This document shows, piece by piece, positions 1 to 8,560 of a stretch of DNA of 64,000 bases. Origin of the DNA: T3Sed10-213 sp012519365 (lineage in GTDB: Bacteria > Planctomycetota > Phycisphaerae > Sedimentisphaerales > Anaerohalosphaeraceae); the NCBI GenBank assembly GCA_033809355.1, contig JAPXLV010000002.1, forward strand, positions 1-64,000, written 5' to 3'. The notes under the pieces are model-generated. The model ran no database searches. It was not told the DNA's origin and saw only the letters and a program-made list of their open reading frames with translations. Numbering within the stretch: position 1 is the first letter of the stretch; every line of letters starts with the position of its first letter. Made by a program: the position numbers and the translations under genes.

Positions 1-23
1 GCCTCCTTTTTGGCTTCACCCAT
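1..23 (-). CDS. 5' end of a divergent gene running off the window
   Basis: On the minus strand an ATG at 23-21 follows a GGAGA sequence at a normal distance, and the frame stays open to the window edge (MGEAKKE...). Only eight codons are visible, so no function can be assigned. It would be transcribed divergently from rex, and the upstream Rex box at 203-220 lies between the two genes. The ribosome-binding site is the only real support; it could be chance. Confidence 0.3.
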
Positions 24-202
24 CAGGTTCTCCAAATCTGAACACAAAAACTGTTGTAGACAGCATCCATAAGCCCTATACTATCAAAATCTTACCTTTT
101 TGCACGGATTTACTTGGGAAATCCGGGATTAAGAATTGTGAATTGTCTGTCACCCCTCAGGGCAGGCGCACAGGTTTGCGTCGACCACTTACCAGTAGAA
201 TA

Positions 203-220
203 ATGTGAATCTTTTCACAA
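203..220. promoter_or_regulatory. Rex operator, upstream copy
   Basis: The sequence holds TGTGAA at 204-209, a four-base spacer and TTCACA at 214-219, a perfect inverted repeat. It matches the known Rex consensus TTGTGAA-N4-TTCACAA at all fixed positions except the first. It lies about 180 bp upstream of the rex start, between rex and the divergent gene fragment, so it could serve either. Function is inferred from the consensus. Confidence 0.75.
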
Positions 221-323
221 ATCGTTTCAACTCAAATGATATTATTAACAATAAGTCAATTTTTGGGTGCTATATTTCACAATAATTATTTTTGTTTTTG
301 TACTTTCTTACACGTTATTATGC

Positions 324-352
324 TTGACAGAAACACGTCAAATCCGTACCCT
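324..352 (+). promoter_or_regulatory. Putative sigma-70 promoter of rex-hydrogenase operon
   Basis: A perfect TTGACA (-35) at 324-329 is followed after 17 bases by TACCCT at 347-352, a weaker -10. The second Rex box at 365-382 would overlap the start of transcription, a good arrangement for repression. The -10 is poor, so the exact start is uncertain. Confidence 0.5.
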
Positions 353-364
353 GAACGTGTAACT

Positions 365-382
365 TTGTGAATGTGAGCACAA
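365..382. promoter_or_regulatory. Rex operator, promoter-proximal copy
   Basis: TTGTGAA at 365-371, four bases, then AGCACAA at 376-382. The left half matches the Rex consensus fully and the right half at five of seven positions. It sits just downstream of the putative -10 and 20 bp before the rex start codon, as expected for redox-controlled autoregulation. Confidence 0.6.
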
Positions 383-402
383 ATGCGATGATGCCGTGAG
401 TT

Positions 403-1017
403 ATGAAATATCGAAAAATTCCGGATGAAACGGTTCGGCGCATGCCGATGTACTTGCGGGCGCTGTCGCTGCTTGAGCAGGAAGGTCAACAGACCATCTC
501 GAGCCGGCAACTGGCCGATCGGCTGCATTTGAAACCGCCGCAGATCCGCAAGGATTTGTCTTATTTCGGGGCTTTCGGCACGCGCGGCATCGGGTATCCG
601 GTGGTCTCGGCCGCCCAGCAGATACGAACGATTCTTCGGCTGGATGTTCGGCAGAAGGTCGCCTTGATCGGCGCCGGCCGATTGGGAACGGCAGTGGCGG
701 CGTATCCGGGTTTTTCGGTGTTCGGGTTTGACATCGCGGCGGTGTTTGACAAGAGCCCGGCCAAAATTGGCAAAAAAATCGGTCGGCTTGTCATAGAAGA
801 TATGCAGTCTGTCGATGCGCTCGAGGCCCGTCAGATTCGATTGGCGATTGTGGCGATTCCGGCTGAGGAGGCTCAGGCCTGTGCCGAGCGACTGGTCCGA
901 GCCGGTGTGAAAGGCATTTTGAATCTGGCGCCGTGCTATCTGGCGGTACCCAAACGGGTCAAGGTGGTTTCGCTGGATATGGCGATGGCGCTGGGTGTGT
1001 TGCCGTATTATATGTGA
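403..1017 (+). CDS. rex: Redox-sensing transcriptional repressor Rex
   Basis: A 204-residue protein of normal Rex length. The N-terminal winged helix (about residues 1-75) contains the family pattern around QIRKDLSYFG, where the recognition helix contacts the operator. It is followed by a Rossmann domain with the dinucleotide motif GAGRLGTAV and a C-terminal helix used for dimer domain swapping. Rex proteins sense the NADH/NAD+ ratio: NADH binding releases the protein from DNA and switches on anaerobic and fermentative genes. Two Rex-type operators lie upstream, and the hydrogenase operon starts 37 bp downstream on the same strand, so rex probably controls itself and the hydrogenase from one promoter. 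The family assignment is secure; the regulatory scheme is inferred from the sites. Confidence 0.95.
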   Translation: MKYRKIPDETVRRMPMYLRALSLLEQEGQQTISSRQLADRLHLKPPQIRKDLSYFGAFGTRGIGYPVVSAAQQIRTILRLDVRQKVALIGAGRLGTAVAAYPGFSVFGFDIAAVFDKSPAKIGKKIGRLVIEDMQSVDALEARQIRLAIVAIPAEEAQACAERLVRAGVKGILNLAPCYLAVPKRVKVVSLDMAMALGVLPYYM

Positions 1018-1054
1018 AAACTGCAAACCAACATCTATAGGGAAGCGGACGATT

Positions 1055-2095
1055 ATGAGTGTAAACACAATATCCAAAGACCGGTTCAAACTATTTGTGG
1101 AGGCCTTGATCCAGTCGGATCAGCGTGTCGTCGGACCCCAGGCGCGAAACGAACGGTTTGTCTTTGATGATCTTGAAACCCCCGAGGCCCTGCGGCTGGA
1201 TTATGATGTAACGATCCTCTCGCCGCGAAAGTATCTCCTGCCGCCTAAAGAATCCCTGTTGCAATTCAGCGATCGGGTAACGTGCCAAAGCGTTCACGAG
1301 GGCGAACCAACGGTGCTGCTCGGTGTGCATCCTTATGACCTGGTGGCCATCACCCAAATGGATATCCTCTTTAGTCAGGGCGAATACGACACCCATTATA
1401 TGCGCCGTCGGAAGATGATAACGCTGATTGCCTGCGATGTGGTGACCCCCAGCAAGAATGTGTTTGCTGCCTCCATGGGCACGGCCACGATTCGGGAGGG
1501 CTTTGATATGCTGCTGACGGATATCGGCCCGGATTATGTGGTGGAGGCAGCGACCGACAAGGGCAAGGCGCTGATGAATCTGATGCCCGATGCCCGACCG
1601 GCCAGCGAGGCTGACATTGAGAAACGCCAAGCCGTCTGGCGGAAAAATGAACTGGCCCTGAACAAACACGTGCTGGAGTGCAAGCCGTCTTTCCTGCCCA
1701 AGCTGCTTGAGAAAAGTTATGACCACCCCGTCTGGGAGGAAAAGGCCAGACTGTGTTATTCCTGCGGCTCGTGCAATCAGGTCTGCCCGACGTGCTATTG
1801 TTTTGATGTGCAGGATGAAGTGAACTGGGATCTGACGACCGGCAAACGGTATCGCGCCTGGGACGGGTGTTTGCTGCAGGATTTTGCGACGGTGGCAGGG
1901 GGTCACAACTTTCGCAAAGACCGTGCTGCGCGGTTCCGTCATCGCCTGTACCGCAAGGGCAAATATGTGCCGGGCAAGCTCAACGGACAGATTGCCTGTG
2001 TCGGCTGCGGGCGGTGCATCACGGCCTGCACGGCCAACATTGCCAATCCCGTCGATGTCTATAACCAGCTTATGGAACGCACCGATATCGGTTAA
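1055..2095 (+). CDS. hydB: Group 3b [NiFe] hydrogenase (sulfhydrogenase) beta subunit
   Basis: A 346-residue iron-sulfur protein of the sulfhydrogenase beta / anaerobic sulfite reductase A family. It carries electrons between the gamma flavin subunit and the NiFe module. The C-terminal half has two cysteine clusters of ferredoxin type: CYSCGSCNQVCPTCYC near residues 233-248, and CVGCGRCITACTANIANP near 312-330. The start was placed at ATG 1055, preceded by a purine-rich GGGAAG; an earlier in-frame ATG at 995 overlaps rex and adds a cysteine-containing tail with no family match. First hydrogenase gene after rex. Related sulfite reductase A subunits exist, but the following large and small subunits fix the role. 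Confidence 0.92.
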   Translation: MSVNTISKDRFKLFVEALIQSDQRVVGPQARNERFVFDDLETPEALRLDYDVTILSPRKYLLPPKESLLQFSDRVTCQSVHEGEPTVLLGVHPYDLVAITQMDILFSQGEYDTHYMRRRKMITLIACDVVTPSKNVFAASMGTATIREGFDMLLTDIGPDYVVEAATDKGKALMNLMPDARPASEADIEKRQAVWRKNELALNKHVLECKPSFLPKLLEKSYDHPVWEEKARLCYSCGSCNQVCPTCYCFDVQDEVNWDLTTGKRYRAWDGCLLQDFATVAGGHNFRKDRAARFRHRLYRKGKYVPGKLNGQIACVGCGRCITACTANIANPVDVYNQLMERTDIG

Positions 2096-2133
2096 TTCAG
2101 CCCCAACGGGTTTCATAATGAGGAGAATCGCTT

Positions 2134-2973
2134 ATGTGTGAGTGCTGTGTACAAAACAACAAGGATATTTATCTGCCGGAGCCGGCGACTATTACCAAAC
2201 GCCGAATGCTCAACGGGACCGAGTTGTATCTGAATCTGGAACTGGACAGCGGCAAGCAGATGGGCTATACCCCGGGCCAGTTTGTGGAGGTCTCGCTGGC
2301 GGGTATCGGCGAGGCTCCGATTTCCATTTCCTCTTCGCCGACCCAAAAAGGGCTGGAACTGGTCATTCGCAATATCGGTACGCTGACCCGTGCGATCCAC
2401 AAACTTCAGGCCGGCGACAAACTGGGCATTCGCGGCCCGTACGGCTCGACGTATCCGGTCGAGCAGGCCAAGGGCAAGGATTTGGTCTTTATCTGCGGCG
2501 GCATCGGCCTGGTGCCGCAGCGGTCGTTTATTCGCTACGTCCTGGATCACCGTGACGATTACGGCAAGGTGACCGTGCTGATCGGCACCAAATGCTATGA
2601 TATGCGGCTGTTCCGCGAGGAAATCGCCCTGTGGCAGGACCGCAAGGATATGACCGTGTTGGAAACCATCGACGAAGCGCACGACTGCTGGAACGGCAAT
2701 GTGGGGGTGGTAACCACGCTGATTCCCTGTGTTGAAAGCGATCTGCCCAAAAGTCTGGTGATGGTTTGCGGGCCGCCGGTGATGTATAAATTTGTTTTGA
2801 TAGCCCTGGCCGAGGCAGGCGTGCCCGAGGACAGGATTTTTGTGAATCTTGAACGACGAATGAAATGCGGCGTTGGAAAGTGCGGCCACTGCCAGATCAA
2901 TCAATTTTATGTCTGTCAGGATGGGCCGGTGTTCCGATACAGCGATTTGGCAAATGTGCCGGAGGCGATTTAA
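2134..2973 (+). CDS. hydG: Group 3b [NiFe] hydrogenase gamma subunit (FAD/NAD(P)-binding)
   Basis: A 279-residue ferredoxin-NADP reductase-type flavoprotein that exchanges electrons with NAD(P)H. The N-terminal beta barrel has an FAD contact around PISISSSP (near residue 63). The NAD(P)-binding half has CGGIGLVPQRS, close to the family's usual GGIGLAPLRS, and VCGPPVMYK. The C-terminus carries a [2Fe-2S] motif of the dihydroorotate dehydrogenase electron-transfer type (KCGVGKCGHCQ then YVCQDGP). The start ATG follows AGGAG at a normal distance. The delta gene begins one base after its stop, so the subunits are probably translationally coupled. Dihydroorotate dehydrogenase K subunits are similar, but the context is hydrogenase. 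Confidence 0.92.
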   Translation: MCECCVQNNKDIYLPEPATITKRRMLNGTELYLNLELDSGKQMGYTPGQFVEVSLAGIGEAPISISSSPTQKGLELVIRNIGTLTRAIHKLQAGDKLGIRGPYGSTYPVEQAKGKDLVFICGGIGLVPQRSFIRYVLDHRDDYGKVTVLIGTKCYDMRLFREEIALWQDRKDMTVLETIDEAHDCWNGNVGVVTTLIPCVESDLPKSLVMVCGPPVMYKFVLIALAEAGVPEDRIFVNLERRMKCGVGKCGHCQINQFYVCQDGPVFRYSDLANVPEAI

Positions 2974-2974
2974 T

Positions 2975-3706
2975 ATGAGCAAACCGCGTGTAGCAATTTT
3001 TGATTTTGCCTGTTGTGAAGGGTGCCAACTTCAGATTGTCAACCTGGAAGAGGAGCTCATCGATCTGGTCGGTGCGGTCGAAGTGGTCGAGTGGCGCGAG
3101 GCGATGAGCGAGCAAAGCCATGAATACGATGTCGCCATTATCGAAGGGTCGATTACCCGACCCGAAGACGAGCATCGCCTGCAAATTATCCGCAGCCGTG
3201 CCAAAGTCCTCATTGCGCTGGGGGCCTGTGCGAGCATCGGCGGCATCAACAAGATGAAAAACAACTTTGACCTGAACGAGGTCAAACGCTGCGTCTATGG
3301 CAAGGACGCCGATATGCCCCACCTGGCGACCACTACGACGCGGGCGCTGCACGAAGTCGTGGAGGTGGATTGCTGCATTCACGGCTGTCCGATCGATCAC
3401 GATGAGTTCAGGCGGATCATTCGCGACGTGCTGCTCGGCAAAAAGCCTGTGATTCCGACGTATCCGGTCTGTGTGGAGTGCAAGGCGAAAGAAAACGTCT
3501 GCCGCTATGAGTACGGCGAGATTTGCCTGGGGCCGATTATTCGTGCCGGCTGCGGGGCACCGTGTCCGTCGGCCGGCTGGCGGTGCTTCGGCTGTCGCGG
3601 CCTGGTCGATAACCCCAATGTGGACGGGGCCAAAGAGGTCATGGAGCAGTACCACCTGACGGTGGACGATTTATTGCAGAAAATGGTGTTATTCAACAGC
3701 AAATAA
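2975..3706 (+). CDS. hydD: Group 3b [NiFe] hydrogenase small (delta) subunit
   Basis: A 243-residue small subunit that holds the iron-sulfur relay next to the NiFe site. The proximal cluster ligands are visible as C14-x2-C17 in FACCEGC, GACASIGG and CIHGCP. The C-terminal part has further cysteines (CVECKAKENVC and CLGPIIRAGCGAPCPSAG) for medial and distal clusters. The ATG at 2975 was chosen because an earlier in-frame ATG lies inside the gamma gene. There is no twin-arginine signal, so the enzyme is cytoplasmic, as known for group 3b. A 16-bp gap leads to the large subunit. Confidence 0.93.
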   Translation: MSKPRVAIFDFACCEGCQLQIVNLEEELIDLVGAVEVVEWREAMSEQSHEYDVAIIEGSITRPEDEHRLQIIRSRAKVLIALGACASIGGINKMKNNFDLNEVKRCVYGKDADMPHLATTTTRALHEVVEVDCCIHGCPIDHDEFRRIIRDVLLGKKPVIPTYPVCVECKAKENVCRYEYGEICLGPIIRAGCGAPCPSAGWRCFGCRGLVDNPNVDGAKEVMEQYHLTVDDLLQKMVLFNSK

Positions 3707-3722
3707 GACAGAGGCCAATGCC

Positions 3723-5054
3723 ATGAGTAAAAACATCCATATCAACGTGCATCATGTCACCCGTATCGAAGGCCACGCCAATATCGTGGTCAATATCACC
3801 GACGGGAAGATCGAAACCTGTCAATGGCAGGTGCCTGAGGCGCCGCGGTTCTTTGAGGCGATGGTGCGCGGCCGCCGCTATGACGATATTCAGACCATTG
3901 TCAGCCGGATTTGCGGCATCTGCTCGATTTCGCATTCGCTGGTGGCCACCCGTGCCGTTGAGGACGCGCTGAAACTGGAGGTCTCCGAGCAGACCGATCT
4001 GGTACGCCACCTGCTGCACTACTCCGAGCAGTTGCAAAGCCATGTGCTGCATGTCGGCTATTTGGTTGCACCGGACCTGTTCGGCGAAAAATCCGTTGTG
4101 CCGCTGATTCCCAAGGCCACCGAGGCGGTCAAGACCATTATCAAGGCTCACCGTGTGGCCAACCAAATGTCGGCGCTGCTGGGCGGTCGGATTACGCATC
4201 CGGTGACCTTGACGCCCGGGGGGATGACCCGCGTACCGAGCGAAGAGGAGTTGCGCGCCCTGAAAAAGGAACTGGAAGCGATCGTGCCGGATCTGGTGAC
4301 AATTTGCAAGGTCGTGCTGGGGGCAGCCGATGCGCTGCCGGACTTTACCCGCCCAACCGAGTATGTCAGCCTCAAGCAGAATCAGCGGCAGTATAAAGGG
4401 ACGTTGCGGGAATACACCTTCTACCACGGCGATATCACCAGCACCGATCTGAACGGCAAGCCGCCCGTTCCGGCGGCCAAGTGGGAAAGCGTGGCCAATG
4501 AGTACGTCCATCCGCAATCGACCGCCAAATGGACCAAGTGGCATCGCGACGCCTACGCAGCCGGGGCGTTGGCACGGTTTAACAACAACGCCGAGCTGCT
4601 TAGCCCGCTGGGCAAAGAAGTCGCCGAGATGTTCGGCCTGAAAAAAGGCTGCTGTAATCCGTACTTCAACAGCATTGCCCAATTGGCCGAGTGTGCCCAC
4701 GTGGTCGAAGGCAGCATCGAAGTTATCGATATGCTGCTCAGCCGCGGTCTAAAGCCCGAAAAGGTCAGGGTTACGCCCCGGGCCGGACGCGGCCATGCCG
4801 CCATCGAAGCGCCGCGCGGCATCCTGTTTCATTCGTATGAATTTGACAAAAACGGCGAATGCGTCTGGGGCAATTGCTGCATCCCGACCAATCAGAACCA
4901 TGCCAATATCCAGCTGGATTTTGAGAAACTCGTGCCGCAATTTATGGACGAAGGCCAGGATGCCCTGCGCCAGAAGATGGAAATGCTCGTCAGGGCCTAC
5001 GACCCGTGCGTGTCCTGCTCGACGCATTATTTGGACATTCAGTTTGTCAAATAA
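3723..5054 (+). CDS. hydA: Group 3b [NiFe] hydrogenase large (alpha) subunit
   Basis: A 443-residue catalytic subunit. The N-terminal L1 motif is R62-x-C64-G-x-C67-x3-H71 (RICGICSISH) and the C-terminal L2 motif is DPCVSCSTH with C429, C432 and H435. These four cysteines bind the Ni-Fe(CN)2CO centre. Eight residues (YLDIQFVK) follow the terminal histidine and are probably cleaved by a maturation endopeptidase. No hyp or protease gene is in this window, so maturation genes must lie elsewhere. Group 3b enzymes reversibly couple H2 to NAD(P)H and some reduce sulfur. A strong terminator ends the operon 29 bp downstream. Confidence 0.95.
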   Translation: MSKNIHINVHHVTRIEGHANIVVNITDGKIETCQWQVPEAPRFFEAMVRGRRYDDIQTIVSRICGICSISHSLVATRAVEDALKLEVSEQTDLVRHLLHYSEQLQSHVLHVGYLVAPDLFGEKSVVPLIPKATEAVKTIIKAHRVANQMSALLGGRITHPVTLTPGGMTRVPSEEELRALKKELEAIVPDLVTICKVVLGAADALPDFTRPTEYVSLKQNQRQYKGTLREYTFYHGDITSTDLNGKPPVPAAKWESVANEYVHPQSTAKWTKWHRDAYAAGALARFNNNAELLSPLGKEVAEMFGLKKGCCNPYFNSIAQLAECAHVVEGSIEVIDMLLSRGLKPEKVRVTPRAGRGHAAIEAPRGILFHSYEFDKNGECVWGNCCIPTNQNHANIQLDFEKLVPQFMDEGQDALRQKMEMLVRAYDPCVSCSTHYLDIQFVK

Positions 5055-5083
5055 TACCTTCAACCGAAACGCCAGGTTTTGTC

Positions 5084-5113
5084 CCCGGCCGAGACACCTC
5101 GGCCGGGTTTTTT
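5084..5113 (+). terminator. Rho-independent terminator of the hydrogenase operon
   Basis: A perfect ten-pair GC-rich stem (CCCGGCCGAG with CTCGGCCGGG) around an ACAC loop, followed by six T. It lies 29 bp after the alpha-subunit stop and separates the operon from ispH. Confidence 0.93.
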
Positions 5114-5259
5114 GTGTCCTTGTTGCCGCGAGGTGACCCATTGGCAGCGCTTCTTAGACAATCAAATCAGTTCAAATCTCAAACTAATTTGTTAACAATC
5201 CGCGTTAAAATCGGATAGAATCTGAGAAACGTTTTGGAAATTGAATCTGGATTGCTGAG

Positions 5260-6096
5260 ATGAAAGTACTGGTAGCGGAAAAATGCGGGTTTTGTCCGGG
5301 GGTGCGAAACGCCATCAATTTGGCAAAAAAGACATTAGAGAAAAACAATGTCGTGTACAGCCTTGGCCCTATTATCCATAATGAAGATGTCGTCCGTCAA
5401 TTGGCAGAAACAGGACTGCATACCGTCAGTCGGATCGATGAAATTGATACCGGCACGGTGCTGATTCGCTCGCACGGGGCGACCTTGGCAGAGCTTCAGG
5501 AAATTCACACCAAGGGACTGAATGTTGTGGATGCGACCTGCATTCTGGTCAAACGGGTGCAAAAAATTGCCTGTTTGCTGTACGACGAAGGGTATCATGT
5601 TATTATTGTAGGAGATAGAAATCATCCGGAAGTCAGGGCAGTGGTTGGCTCAGCGCCGGATGTCGATGTGGCAGGAACCGAGGATGATTTATCTAAAATT
5701 AGGCTGGGAAAGAAATTAGGGATTATTTGCCAGACGACCCAAAGCCCGGACTATTTTGTTCAGATGGTTGCGGCCATAGCCCGGCGCGGATTTTCGGAAA
5801 TCAAGGTCATTAATACCCTGTGCCGCGAGACCATGGAGCGTCAGGAAGCGGCCGTGAAGCTGTGTCGACAGGTGGATATTATGTTCGTGTTGGGCGGATT
5901 GCACAGCGCAAATACCCAAAAATTGGCCGAATTGTGTAAAAAACACAATCCGCAAACGTTTCACTTGCAAAACTGGCAAGAACTTGATAAATGTATTCTT
6001 TTCGGCAAGCAGACCGCCGGAGTGACTGCCGGGGCCTCGACGCCGGATGAGGTCATCGATGTGTTTGTGCAGCATTTGCGGGCCTTCGAACCGTGA
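5260..6096 (+). CDS. ispH: 4-hydroxy-3-methylbut-2-enyl diphosphate reductase IspH
   Basis: A 278-residue iron-sulfur enzyme that makes isopentenyl and dimethylallyl diphosphate in the last step of the MEP isoprenoid pathway. The three cluster cysteines are visible as C12 (CGFCPGV), C94 (DATCILV) and C188 (NTLCRETMERQ). Other conserved pieces are RSHGA, QTTQS and the C-terminal VTAGASTPDEVI. It has no fused S1 domains, unlike the clostridial IspH-S1 fusions, but the next gene encodes a separate S1 protein. ispE of the same pathway lies near the end of the window. Confidence 0.95.
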   Translation: MKVLVAEKCGFCPGVRNAINLAKKTLEKNNVVYSLGPIIHNEDVVRQLAETGLHTVSRIDEIDTGTVLIRSHGATLAELQEIHTKGLNVVDATCILVKRVQKIACLLYDEGYHVIIVGDRNHPEVRAVVGSAPDVDVAGTEDDLSKIRLGKKLGIICQTTQSPDYFVQMVAAIARRGFSEIKVINTLCRETMERQEAAVKLCRQVDIMFVLGGLHSANTQKLAELCKKHNPQTFHLQNWQELDKCILFGKQTAGVTAGASTPDEVIDVFVQHLRAFEP

Positions 6097-6355
6097 TGCG
6101 AGGGCCACAATGAGCGCACCGGCACAAGCTGCTCGGTGGCGTTGAGCAAAGGACAGTTACAAAGTCCGGCGGGGTGCGCCTTTGGGTGTTGGGTTGCCGG
6201 CGGTGACGAGTCAGGAGTTAAAACGCCGTTGACTGCGTGGGTCAACGCGTCTTTATCCATAAAAACCATTTTTTCAAAAAGTGGTCTTTGGCGGGTCGGC
6301 GTAAATGTGGGGCGTCGGCCGGCGACAAAACAGACTCCACAGGAGAATAGGTACA

Positions 6356-8125
6356 ATGGTAGATCGTAACATCATTTCTAAACTGGGGTTGTCCGAAGAG
6401 CAAATTGAGCAGCAAGTGCAGGCCCTTTTCACCGACGAGTACAAGCAGCTTCTGGACAATGTATTGGAAACCAAGGTCGAAAAGCTGGTCCCCGGCACCA
6501 TCGTCAAAGGCAAGATCGTTACGCAGTTCGGCAATGACGTCATCGTCGAGCTGGGTCTTAAGAGCGAAGGTATCGTGGACGCCTCGGAGTTCGATTCGCC
6601 CGAGGAAATTGTCCCCGGCAAAGAGATCGAGGTCTTGCTGGAAGAGGTGGACGCCGAGGGCGGTATTCTGTTGAGCAAGCGCAAAGCCGACCGCATCCGC
6701 GGCTGGGAACACGTCATTACCCACCACAAGGAAGGCGATGTGATCAAAGGCATCGTCAGTCGTCGCATCAAAGGGGGCCTGTTGGTGGATATCGGCGTGC
6801 CGGTCTTTTTGCCTGCTTCACAGGTGGACATCCGCAAGCCCGGCGACATCAGCCGCTTTATTGGTGAGGAAATTGACTGCAAAATCCTCAAAATCGACAC
6901 GGAAAATCACAATATCGTCGTTTCCCGGCGCAAACTGATCGAAGAGGAACGCCAACTCAGCAAAGAACGCATCCTGCAGGAAATCGAAGTCGGTCAGATT
7001 CGCAAGGGCATTGTCAAGAATATCGCCGACTTTGGCGTATTTGTCGATCTGGGCGGTCTGGACGGTCTGCTGCATATCTCGGATATGAGTTGGGGCCGTA
7101 TCTCGCACCCGTCCGAAATGGTCGAGCTGGATCAGGAAATCGAGTGCATGGTCATCGGCGTGGACAAGGAAAACGAGAAGATCAGCCTCGGCCTCAAGCA
7201 AAAAACACCCAGTCCGTGGGAAAGTGTCGAGGAACGCTACCCTGTCGGCAAGCGCGTCAAGGGCACCGTAGTCAATATTATGAATTATGGCGCCTTTATC
7301 CGCCTCGAAGACGGCATCGAGGGGCTGGTGCATATCAGCGAAATGAGCTGGACCAAACGCATCGGCCATCCAAGCGATGTGCTTAGCGTCGGCGAGGAAA
7401 TCGAAGTGATGGTGCTGGATGTCAACAAGGAAAAGCAGGAGATTTCGCTGGGTCTTAAGCAACTTGAGACCAACCCCTGGTCGGTGGCCGGCCAGAAGTA
7501 CCCGGCCGGAACAATTGTGGATGCCAAGGTAACCAGCCTGACCAATTATGGGGCATTTGTGGAAATTGAACCGGGTATTGACGGCCTGATTCATATCTCC
7601 GACCTGAGCTGGACCAAGAAATACAATCACCCCGGCGAGGCCCTGCAAAAAGGCCAGGACATCCGGTGCGTGGTCCTTGAAGTCGATGAGGAAAAACATC
7701 GCATATCGCTGGGCATCAAGCAGATGTCCGAGGACCCCTGGGCACGGGCGATTCCCGAAAAGTACATCCCCGGCCAGATTGTTCGCGGCAAGGTGACTAA
7801 GTTGACCAATTTTGGCGTGTTTGTGGAACTGGAAGAAGACCTTGAGGGTCTGCTGCATATCTCCGAACTGGCGGATCACAAGATCGATAATCCGCAGGAA
7901 GTGGTCAAAATCGGCGATGAGGTCGAAGTGAAGATCCTTCGTGTGGATACCGATTCCCGCAAAATCGGCCTGAGTTTGCGTCGTGCCCAGTGGGCCGCCG
8001 AGGATAAGGCCGCCGAAGAAGGTCAGAAACCGGTCGTCGAGGAAAAAGAATCGCCTCAGCGTCGCGGCGGTTTGGACGGTGCCTTTATGCTCGATTCGCT
8101 GACTTTCGGAAAAGACAAAGAATAA
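6356..8125 (+). CDS. rpsA: 30S ribosomal protein S1 (six S1 domains)
   Basis: A 589-residue protein with six tandem S1 RNA-binding domains starting near residues 45, 125, 211, 296, 383 and 471, then an acidic, charged tail after about residue 545. Domains 3-6 have the usual FGVFV/YGAF and HISxxSW patterns; domains 1-2 are divergent, as in the ribosome-binding part of S1 proteins. It would bring mRNA to the small subunit. The start is ATG 6356, after AGGAG; an upstream in-frame GTG/ATG region at 6305 has no S1 similarity. It is slightly longer than E. coli S1 (557 residues). A GC-rich terminator follows at 8157. Confidence 0.93.
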   Translation: MVDRNIISKLGLSEEQIEQQVQALFTDEYKQLLDNVLETKVEKLVPGTIVKGKIVTQFGNDVIVELGLKSEGIVDASEFDSPEEIVPGKEIEVLLEEVDAEGGILLSKRKADRIRGWEHVITHHKEGDVIKGIVSRRIKGGLLVDIGVPVFLPASQVDIRKPGDISRFIGEEIDCKILKIDTENHNIVVSRRKLIEEERQLSKERILQEIEVGQIRKGIVKNIADFGVFVDLGGLDGLLHISDMSWGRISHPSEMVELDQEIECMVIGVDKENEKISLGLKQKTPSPWESVEERYPVGKRVKGTVVNIMNYGAFIRLEDGIEGLVHISEMSWTKRIGHPSDVLSVGEEIEVMVLDVNKEKQEISLGLKQLETNPWSVAGQKYPAGTIVDAKVTSLTNYGAFVEIEPGIDGLIHISDLSWTKKYNHPGEALQKGQDIRCVVLEVDEEKHRISLGIKQMSEDPWARAIPEKYIPGQIVRGKVTKLTNFGVFVELEEDLEGLLHISELADHKIDNPQEVVKIGDEVEVKILRVDTDSRKIGLSLRRAQWAAEDKAAEEGQKPVVEEKESPQRRGGLDGAFMLDSLTFGKDKE

Positions 8126-8156
8126 GCCGTAACAGGCATCTATTGGGTTTTTTATC

Positions 8157-8187
8157 AGCCCTGCGGACACCGCCGCAGGGCTTTTTT
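8157..8187 (+). terminator. Rho-independent terminator after rpsA
   Basis: A ten-pair stem AGCCCTGCGG / CCGCAGGGCT with a six-base loop and a T run, 31 bp after the rpsA stop. Confidence 0.9.
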
Positions 8188-8299
8188 ACGTTATGGCTGG
8201 GCCTACGTTGGCGGTCTGTGATGCTGCCGGCGTAAGCCCCGTTGGCAGCAGAGCGAAAACAGATAGCAGATAAAAGCTGCCTCCCCGAATGTTTTCCTA

Positions 8300-8560
8300 T
8301 CCTGTCACCCCGAGCAGGCCGCAGGCCGACGAGGGGCCTATTTTCCATTTTGTCACCCCGAACCCTCGAACGCAGTGAGAGGGCCAGGGGCCTATTTATT
8401 TAAGCAAAATTCCATTTCCGCAAGGTTAACGGTCGAATTTTGGTGAAACAATAGATTCCTCACCCCCTCGCTGCGCTCGGGGGTTCGGAATGACAGGTGC
8501 GGCCATGTTGTTCGGGGTTCGGAATGACAATGGGGTGGTCGGAATGACGGGATGTATAGT
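8300..8560. repeat. Cluster of dispersed palindromic repeat units (TGTCACCCCGA / TCGGAATGACA type)
   Basis: Two copies in direct orientation share a TGTCACCCCGA start and a GAGGGGCCTATTT-like end (about 8305-8348 and 8350-8400). They are followed by inverted relatives ending in GGTTCGGAATGACA (about 8460-8495) and shorter GTTCGGAATGACA and GTCGGAATGACGG pieces to about 8550. Internal palindromes such as CCCCCTCGCTGCGCTCGGGGG are present. This resembles REP-like intergenic elements spread through many bacterial genomes. The whole gap 8188-8827 shows no credible gene; an open frame from 8552 is only an upstream extension of the sigma gene. Confidence 0.6.

Noticed and set aside
286..1089. Minus-strand frame across rex
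   Set aside because: Antisense to rex and its operators; low-complexity His/Arg-rich translation.
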